Origin: Faecalicatena contorta
GTDB taxonomy: Bacteria > Bacillota > Clostridia > Lachnospirales > Lachnospiraceae
Assembly: GCF_039521745.1 (NCBI RefSeq)
Contig: NZ_BAAACT010000069.1
DNA: 64,000 bases
Direction: 5' to 3' (one strand)
Position numbers and translations under genes: made by a program. Each line of letters starts with the position of its first letter. Position 1 is the stretch's first letter. Below the pieces are notes generated by a model. It made no database searches. It saw only the letters and a list, made by a program, of their open reading frames with translations, and had not been told where the DNA came from. Shown piece by piece: positions 58,557 to 64,000 of this stretch.

Positions 58557-59151
58557 TGTTGTCCTCCTCGTGAAATGTTTTCAGCAGTTCCCGGATATCC
58601 TCTCCCATCAGCACCGCATTGATACACGGATAAATGATCAGCCTGGTATGTTCGTTCAGTTCCTCCAGCATATCCAGCGGCTCAATAATCTGATATTTCT
58701 TCAGAAGGGAGACCGTCCTTCGCATCTCCGTGGGCGACGGAATCCCCTTAAGAACACGGAAGTCCCCGGCCTTTCCGTTGAGCGCCCCCATAGTCGTCAC
58801 GATATGGCTGCTGGAAGAAACCTCCGCCATCTGCTCATCATAAAGAAGCTTCAGCACCAGTAGGTATATCGTAGCAAGCCTGGGCATCTTTTCTCCCCAG
58901 AGCGCCTCCCCCTGGATATAGATCAGCCCCATATGGGCATTCTCCTGAAGCGTAATCCCCGCCACCTGAAAATATGCTCTCAAAAATTCCAAATGCTTAC
59001 TGCATATCCGGTACTCCTTCACATAGGCCAGCCTTCCCGCCCGCCTGTCATACTTCCGCTCCAGAAGAAACGTCTGCCTGTACAGAAGCTGAATCACATC
59101 CGTCAGCGCCTCCTGCTCCTCCTGCATCAGCTGTTCATAATACTCTATCAT
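58507..59151 (-). CDS. jetB: Wadjet protein JetB (MukE-like, DUF4194)
   Basis: 214-residue winged-helix kite subunit. DUF4194-like blocks: LLYRQTFLLERKYDR, YFQVAGITLQENAHMGLIYIQG (~60-80), LPRLATIYLLVLKLLYDEQ-like helix and RRTVSLLKKYQIIEPLD near 160. I start at ATG 59151 with GAGGAG ten bases upstream rather than the 37-residue upstream extension, which runs through a dispersed palindrome. It bridges JetA and JetC. Confidence 0.88.
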   Translation of the reverse strand: MIEYYEQLMQEEQEALTDVIQLLYRQTFLLERKYDRRAGRLAYVKEYRICSKHLEFLRAYFQVAGITLQENAHMGLIYIQGEALWGEKMPRLATIYLLVLKLLYDEQMAEVSSSSHIVTTMGALNGKAGDFRVLKGIPSPTEMRRTVSLLKKYQIIEPLDMLEELNEHTRLIIYPCINAVLMGEDIRELLKTFHEEDNIGDETAIQSTIKDLPE

Positions 59152-59190
59152 AGAAACACTGCTCCTCACTTTTCTGATGCTATTCATCCT

Positions 59191-59212
59191 GCAAAGGGGT
59201 CTGACCCCTTTG
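59191..59212. repeat. Dispersed palindrome, copy 9 (inside Wadjet operon)
   Basis: GCAAAGGGGTCTGACCCCTTTG between the jetA stop and the jetB start. Confidence 0.8.
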
Positions 59213-59245
59213 AGGCTCCTTTGAGATTCTGTTAAGCTGCCCGTC

Positions 59246-60604
59246 TCACCGCCGCCGTACAAACCTCAGCCCCGGATAACGGTACCCATTATTCTCCACC
59301 ATCGCTGCATCTTCCTCCAGCACCATATACCTGCTGTCCTTCCTGGTACTCATATCATAAGCCAGTATCAGCTTTTCAAAATCCCCTTCCCCTGAAATCT
59401 CCATCTTTGACACATCCAGCATCTCGTCCTTCATATGCGCCTCGATAAACTCCTCAATCTGCCTTCTGCTGTATCTGGCCTGTATCCGGTTGAGCCTCAG
59501 CACATCACTTCTCTCCAGATCCTCGGCAGCCTCCTCCGGCGCCATCTGGCTGATAAAGTCCTGCCTCCCCCTCCGGCGCTTGTACAGCGACTTTTCAGAA
59601 ATCATTTCCAGCAGGGACAGGTTCATCCGGCTTCCCGTACTCCGCAGAACCTCCTCATAATCGTCTCCCTGCGCCATGCGGTTCAGCAGACGGATCACCA
59701 GCCCCTTCGTGTCCGTCTCCCCACTGAGCAGATAATTCAGCCTCGTCACCGTGGCCCGGACATACTTCGTGTGTTCCTTATCCATATTGGCGATCCTGTG
59801 CTCAATATCATCGAATCCCCGCTCAATCATATCCAGCAGATCCAACACATCCTCCTTCGTATCTCCCTGGGCCTTGGAACGCTCCCGGATCTTCTCAATC
59901 CACTCCTCATCCTCCCGCATATCCCGCAGAACCTTTTTAATATCCATCTTATAAATGTAGAAGTTGTCCGAAGTCTTTAGAATATGGTACTTCTTCTGCA
60001 CAATCTCCTCCACATACCCTTCCAGGTGCTCCTTCAACAGTTCCCCGTAAGTCTTCTGGTCCAGAAGCCTCGCAAAGAAACGGTCCATATTATGAAGCAT
60101 GTCCTGCAGCGCCTTATTGAGCTTTCTCGTATTGATCAGCGCCGTCCGGAGCATATTCAGATTCACGCGCGGATCATGCTGAAAAGAAAACAGCGTGGCA
60201 TACACATTCTGGATATAAACTTCCGTCTCCTCCATGTCTTCCGAGGTCAGCCGCTCAAAAGCATCGATAAATACAGCGGAATAATCCGGTATCACAATAT
60301 TCGTAGCCAGTGTATTATAATCCTCAATCTTCTTCAGCCAGCCGGTCCTAAGCAGCCAGTTCAGGATACGGGAGGAAGGCGTTTCCAACATATCAAACTC
60401 CGTCTCATCCTCCTCGCGCTGCAGCTCGAAACGCTTCCTCGCGTTCATGTCGCCCAGAACCTGGATGCAGGCTTCCCGCGTCAAAAAGTAATTATTGTAC
60501 TGATATTCTTCATTAATATATAATAACGCCTCAATATAAGCATCCCGGTTCACCGAGCGGAATAAACTCCAAAAGGTGTCCGGGACTTCAAAACGCATCT
60601 GCAT
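59246..60604 (-). CDS. jetA: Wadjet protein JetA (MukF-like kleisin, DUF5716 type)
   Basis: 452-residue kleisin subunit. The N-terminus FEVPDTFWSLFRSVNRDAYIEALLYINEEYQYNNYF and the blocks VIPDYSAVFIDAFERL and DMLHNMDRFFARLLDQKTYGELLKEHLEGYVEEIVQKKYHILKTSDNFYIYKMDIKK match the DUF5716-type JetA, which points to Wadjet type II rather than the DUF3375 type I. First gene of the operon, with a promoter at 60713-60741. Confidence 0.9.
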   Translation of the reverse strand: MQMRFEVPDTFWSLFRSVNRDAYIEALLYINEEYQYNNYFLTREACIQVLGDMNARKRFELQREEDETEFDMLETPSSRILNWLLRTGWLKKIEDYNTLATNIVIPDYSAVFIDAFERLTSEDMEETEVYIQNVYATLFSFQHDPRVNLNMLRTALINTRKLNKALQDMLHNMDRFFARLLDQKTYGELLKEHLEGYVEEIVQKKYHILKTSDNFYIYKMDIKKVLRDMREDEEWIEKIRERSKAQGDTKEDVLDLLDMIERGFDDIEHRIANMDKEHTKYVRATVTRLNYLLSGETDTKGLVIRLLNRMAQGDDYEEVLRSTGSRMNLSLLEMISEKSLYKRRRGRQDFISQMAPEEAAEDLERSDVLRLNRIQARYSRRQIEEFIEAHMKDEMLDVSKMEISGEGDFEKLILAYDMSTRKDSRYMVLEEDAAMVENNGYRYPGLRFVRRR

Positions 60605-60712
60605 AATGTAATTGTTCCCCTTTGGTTCAGTAAGGTATTGTTGGTTTCCAAATACAGCATCAATCGTACAAACTCATATGGTGCAGGACAGCCCGCACCA
60701 CACCCTTATTAC

Positions 60713-60741
60713 ATTTTATCATACGGCCAAAATACTGTAAA
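60713..60741 (-). promoter_or_regulatory. Promoter of the Wadjet operon
   Basis: Minus-strand -35 TTTACA (60736-60741), 17-base spacer and -10 TAAAAT (60713-60718). The leader contains a GGTGC-GG / CC-GCACC hairpin near 60680-60702. Confidence 0.55.
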
Positions 60742-60785
60742 CTGGAAGTTTGATTGGCGGGTTTTGTCTTGTTATCGAATCGGAC

Positions 60786-61077
60786 GCCTGTGGGAAGGAG
60801 GGGACGTGGCACGGCGCAGGAGGCATATGTGGGTTTACAAGGCTTTCCATTTGTTAACTGCCACTAAAGGGGAAACAGCCGGATTTTATGGATCCGAAGG
60901 GATTCACCCCGTTTTCTGATGAAAACGCGGCTCAGCCCTTCTTGAAATTTGTTTGGTAAAACAAATTTCATCCATAAAACCGGCTGTTTCCCCTTAAGTG
61001 GCAGTAACACGCATTCTATGCCCTGTAAACCCACATATGCCTCCTGCGCCGTGCCACGTCCCCTCCTTCCCGCAGGC
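60786..61077. repeat. 292-base fold-back (inverted repeat) element
   Basis: Arms 60786-60893 and 60970-61077 are nearly exact reverse complements. The outer ~55 bases, from GCCTG through GGGTTTACA, differ at one or two positions, and the inner block from ACTGCCACT to TTTTATGGAT differs by a base or two. A short non-matching stretch separates the blocks. The 76-base centre holds two further hairpins (GTTTTC-TGAT-GAAAAC inside GAAGGG/CCCTTC, and GAAATTTGTTTG/TAAAACAAATTTC). No coding capacity. It lies between the Wadjet promoter and an alcohol dehydrogenase gene and looks like a MITE or cruciform element. Confidence 0.8.
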
Positions 61078-61227
61078 TGGTTCAACTGATCGGCAGGTAA
61101 AACCCGCTCACTGGGGAGGGATCTAAACGGGGGCTGTGTATTGATTCGTTGGGTGGTACAGATTGGTTCCGGTACAGAAATTATATTGCACTATGTTTAA
61201 CAGTGTATTTGCTATTTCTTCATAAAA

Positions 61228-61253
61228 ACATATCTGTTTAGTTGAACAGATGT
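61228..61253 (-). terminator. Terminator of the iron alcohol dehydrogenase gene
   Basis: ACATCTGTT and AACAGATATGT pair around CAACTA-type loop, followed by TTTTTAT on the minus strand. The rest of 61078-61297 holds nothing recognised. Confidence 0.65.
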
Positions 61254-61297
61254 CAGAAGATAGCTCGGAACTATAAATCACCTCGTTATCAGGCTAT

Positions 61298-62500
61298 TTA
61301 TAACATTCTTCCAGAACTTCTCTGATGTCCTCCAGCGTCATTCGGTTTGAAGAGTAATTTCTGAATATTTGGTGTGACAACTCCCTGCATATCCTTTACC
61401 ATAACCTCCAGTGCTTCGTCCACCAATCCCAGTTCCTTGAAGTTTCTTGGCATTTGGAGTACATCAAAGAACAGCTCTTCAAACTTCCGGATGACCATTT
61501 CGCCCATTTTCAACGGCGGAATATTTTTGTCCATTCCAAATACATTTACGCCAATGTCAACAAAACGGAATGCGGTATTCTCATCCAAAGCCCAGCGCAT
61601 CCAACGGGGCGTGATAACTGCCAGGCCTGCGCCATGCGTAATCTTATCGTTATAGGCACTGACTTCGTGTTCCAGTCCATGGCAGATCCATGCCGCATAA
61701 TTCCCTTTTGTGGTAATGCCGTTGCACGCCCATGTACAGCCCAGCATAACATTGGCACGGGCATTATAGTTCTCAGGCTCATTGTAGGCTATTGGGCCGT
61801 ATTCAAAGAAAGTCTTCAAAAGCGCCTCCCCTACTCGTGCATGGAAATAAGCGCCGTCCACCTGGGTAAAATATGACTCCAGCGTATGGCTGATCCCGTC
61901 CACGATTCCGGCGGCTGTCTGCCATTTTCCTACGGTAAATGTATATTCCGGATCCAAAAATGTTACCTTGGGCCTAAGATCCGGGCCATGGAATCCCTTC
62001 TTAACCTTTGTATCTTCATTATTCAACACCGTACTTGTTGTCATCTCGGTTCCTGCACCGGAAGCTGTGGAAATAACAAGCACCGGAAGTACTTCCTTCT
62101 TCCACCACTGCCCAACCAGTTCGGACACATCGCCATCATAATAGAAAGCAGTTGCAATTGCCTTTGCTGTATCAACACAGCTTCCGCCTCCGACTGCCAG
62201 GACGGCTTCAATCCTGTTCTCACGGCAAATATGGACGCCCTCACGCACCAGGCCCATCTTTGGATTCGGTTCGACTCCCGGGAGTTCCTTAATATACGCG
62301 CCATCCTCATTCAGAATGTCCATTACCTTATCATACAGCCCCATCTTCTTAATACTTCCGCCGCCGTATACAACCAGTACCCGTTTGTTTGGGCTCCAGA
62401 TATTAATACTTTCCGCCAGGTTATCGAGCGCTGTTCTGCCAAAAAACAACTGCGTTGGTGCACAAAACATAAAATCTTCCATTTCTCTTCTAATTTCCAT
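61298..62500 (-). CDS. Iron-dependent alcohol dehydrogenase with shifted C-terminus
   Basis: 400-residue NAD(P)-linked alcohol dehydrogenase of the butanol dehydrogenase/YqhD type. GGGSCVDTAKAIA (~101-113), metal ligands in AAGIVDGISHTLESYF (D and H, ~208-215), ICHGLEHEVSAYND (~276-288) and HGAGLAVITPRWM are present. AGGAGG precedes the ATG. The last ~16 residues (NDAGGHQRSSGRML) do not fit the family. In the next frame the same bases read MTLEDIREVLEECYK and stop at 61294, the expected ending. So a one-base insertion or deletion near 61335-61345, or a sequencing error, has changed the tail. Activity may survive. Confidence 0.88.
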   Translation of the reverse strand: MEIRREMEDFMFCAPTQLFFGRTALDNLAESINIWSPNKRVLVVYGGGSIKKMGLYDKVMDILNEDGAYIKELPGVEPNPKMGLVREGVHICRENRIEAVLAVGGGSCVDTAKAIATAFYYDGDVSELVGQWWKKEVLPVLVISTASGAGTEMTTSTVLNNEDTKVKKGFHGPDLRPKVTFLDPEYTFTVGKWQTAAGIVDGISHTLESYFTQVDGAYFHARVGEALLKTFFEYGPIAYNEPENYNARANVMLGCTWACNGITTKGNYAAWICHGLEHEVSAYNDKITHGAGLAVITPRWMRWALDENTAFRFVDIGVNVFGMDKNIPPLKMGEMVIRKFEELFFDVLQMPRNFKELGLVDEALEVMVKDMQGVVTPNIQKLLFKPNDAGGHQRSSGRML

Positions 62501-62526
62501 TACTAATTCCTCCTGTTTGACTTTAT

Positions 62527-63249
62527 TTATTCTGCTATTTGCTGGAAGGCATCCAATGTCTTCCAGAGTTCAGGCTCCCGGTCCCAGAGCTTCATCATGA
62601 TCGTGCCTATGTAAGCTCCGTCTGCCCCTGCCTGTTTTACTTCGTTTAATTCTTCTGCCGTTGATATTCCTGTTACGCCGAAAACAGGTGCTTTTACCCC
62701 TGCCTTTCTAATATAGGCTACGCGTTCTTTCCACGTAGTAAGTCCCGGCCTTGGCTCTGTTCTGCCATTTTTGTTGCTCAGGAACACAATCTGGTTATCA
62801 TTCGCTTTCGCAAGTTCGATTGCTTTTTCACTGGTATCATAGCCAATAAAAGCGGCCGTAGCGATTCCGCGTCCATTCAGATAACGCATGATCTCCGGAT
62901 CCATGGCAAGAACAGAATATACCTCAATTTCCCTGCAAAAATCACCAAATCGCTCCAGCCCGATTGTATCTATCACATCCGGATAGAGTACCAGGTGGAT
63001 TTCCAGGTCTGGATGTTTTTTACGTATTTCAAGGAGCGCATCCATATACACCTCATATCCGCTGCCATACAGATTTCTGGCAGAGCGCATCCTTTCCTGG
63101 ATAAACTCCGACTCACGGGACGGATCGGACGATGGCATATCAAATTGCAGGGCACAGACGCCATGCGCAACATAATTATCTACCATTTCTTTCGTTTTTT
63201 CGATGTTCGGCCATCCGTTTATAATATAAAATACAGGTCTGAATCTCAT
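62527..63249 (-). CDS. TrpA-like TIM-barrel protein 1
   Basis: 240-residue barrel similar to the tryptophan synthase alpha chain. The loop LQFDMPSSDPSRESEFIQERM aligns with the TrpA segment carrying the catalytic Glu49 and Asp60; here they are Gln and Glu. The C-terminal phosphate-binding loop is conserved (VTGISTAEELNEVKQAGADGAYIGTIMM). No trpB or other tryptophan genes are nearby. A GGAGTGG ribosome site precedes the ATG at 63249. It therefore probably catalyses a different aldolase or lyase reaction. It sits 26 bases before the alcohol dehydrogenase and after a paralogue. Confidence 0.75.
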   Translation of the reverse strand: MRFRPVFYIINGWPNIEKTKEMVDNYVAHGVCALQFDMPSSDPSRESEFIQERMRSARNLYGSGYEVYMDALLEIRKKHPDLEIHLVLYPDVIDTIGLERFGDFCREIEVYSVLAMDPEIMRYLNGRGIATAAFIGYDTSEKAIELAKANDNQIVFLSNKNGRTEPRPGLTTWKERVAYIRKAGVKAPVFGVTGISTAEELNEVKQAGADGAYIGTIMMKLWDREPELWKTLDAFQQIAE

Positions 63250-63310
63250 ATTCACCACTCCTTTCACCTACGATTGTAAATCACTGATCAACAGGCTCTT
63301 TTTCCGCCCG

Positions 63311-64000
63311 TCATTCAGCTTCAGTTAAATATCGGAAGGAATCCAGTTTCTCCCATAGTTTATCTTCATCTTCCCAAAGTTCCATCAATGCCGTGCCAAT
63401 ATAGGCTCCATCGGCGCCTGCATCTTTTACTTCCTGAAGCTGTTCCTTCGTTGAAATTCCAGATACCGGATAAATCGGACCTTCTACTCCGCGTTTCCGG
63501 AGCCACTCAATCCGCTGCTTCCATGTAGCCAGGCCCTCTCTTGGTTCCATGTCTTCATATCTGCTATTGCTGCGCAGCATCACAAGATTCTTCGTGCGAA
63601 CCGCACGTTCGACCATGAACTCTGGCATATCATAGTGCAGAAAATCTGTAGTTCGCACACCCCGGCTGTTCAGATAATCTGCGGTTTCATTATTGTCAAC
63701 CATAACCGTATATGTCTGGACTTCCAGACAGTAATCCGCGAACTTTTCCAGTCCGATGCGGTCCGCCACATCATTATACAATACCTGATGGAATTCTATT
63801 TTGGGATGCCGCTTTCGGATCTCCCTGATACAATCCATGAATACGTCATAGTTCAATCCATATTTATCAATTGCATGCTTCATGCGTTCCTGAATAAATT
63901 TGGATTCCCCGTATGGATTAGAGGACGGCATGCATATCTGAATTGCATTTACGCCATGATCGACATATTTATCGACCATTTCAATCGTTTTTTCTACAGA
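63311..64000 (-). CDS. TrpA-like TIM-barrel protein 2 (5' end outside window)
   Basis: Partial paralogue of the preceding protein, 229 residues in the window; the frame runs open through position 64000 (SVEKTIE precedes MVDKYVDHG). The corresponding active-site loop is IQICMPSSNPYGESKFIQERM: Gln again replaces the catalytic Glu, and the SDP aspartate is Asn. The phosphate loop VSGISTKEQLQEVKDAGADGAYIGTALM is conserved. Gene pair and spacing (about 60 bases) suggest a tandem duplication that has diverged, perhaps with two related subunits. Confidence 0.72.
   Translation of the reverse strand, partial: SVEKTIEMVDKYVDHGVNAIQICMPSSNPYGESKFIQERMKHAIDKYGLNYDVFMDCIREIRKRHPKIEFHQVLYNDVADRIGLEKFADYCLEVQTYTVMVDNNETADYLNSRGVRTTDFLHYDMPEFMVERAVRTKNLVMLRSNSRYEDMEPREGLATWKQRIEWLRKRGVEGPIYPVSGISTKEQLQEVKDAGADGAYIGTALMELWEDEDKLWEKLDSFRYLTEAE

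Noticed and set aside
59435..60523. Two long plus-strand frames opposite jetA
   Set aside because: No start signals or recognisable domains; JetA on the other strand explains the openness.
62527..64000. Tryptophan biosynthesis operon
   Set aside because: TrpA-like genes lack the catalytic Glu and no trpB, trpC or other trp gene is present.

Overview
The window looks like a chromosomal segment of a Gram-positive anaerobe of the Clostridia, most likely a Lachnospiraceae-type gut bacterium. I infer this from the AGGAGG-type ribosome sites, the T-box leader of metG, the NiaR/3H repressor, a YesM/YesN two-component pair, glycyl radical enzymes, iron-dependent alcohol dehydrogenases and clostridial thiolase/3-hydroxybutyryl-CoA dehydrogenase genes. 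No taxonomic search was possible. Most genes lie on the minus strand.

Layout. 1-790: AT-rich stretch without a real gene. It has a minus-strand promoter, a terminator and long-range complementary segments, and looks like a large (~700 nt) structured non-coding RNA. 966-12000: one long minus-strand series read from right to left: PRD-type activator, fructose-family PTS IIA-IIB-IIC, class II aldolase, NERD-like membrane protein, acyl-CoA synthetase, CoA transferase, 3-hydroxybutyryl-CoA dehydrogenase, thiolase. An iron alcohol dehydrogenase diverges from it. 13680-19767: a two-component system divergent from a YfhO-GtrA fusion and a CsbB/GtrB-type glycosyltransferase, together a compact cell-surface glycosylation module. 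19831-26164: metG under a T-box, a possible small RNA, and the NAD operon nadA-nadB-nadC-niaR. 26381-31940: a ribose-type ABC transporter, a PfkB kinase and deoC, which fits 2-deoxyribose use.

32126-47923: a GrpB protein, then a carbohydrate locus (YesN, YesM, binding lipoprotein, two permeases, SGNH esterase, a 662-residue probable helical-barrel enzyme). A plus-strand cassette holding a raiA-like structured RNA and a PBECR4-type nuclease gene interrupts this locus. A DeoR regulator heads acetyltransferase, PHP phosphoesterase and DUF1349 genes, and a GntR/UTRA regulator diverges from it. 48041-51374: a glycyl radical enzyme and its activase. 51606-60604: a complete type II-like Wadjet (JetABCD) anti-plasmid system followed by AIM24, YfcE-like phosphoesterase and NYN-LOTUS genes. 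60786-61077: a large fold-back element. 61298-64000: an iron alcohol dehydrogenase with a shifted C-terminus and two tandem TrpA-like proteins lacking the catalytic glutamate.

Across the window a short palindrome family built on AAAGGGGTC-N-GACCCCTTT occurs at nine intergenic loci, often abutting stop codons, including inside the Wadjet operon. No transposase, CRISPR array, tRNA or rRNA gene was seen.
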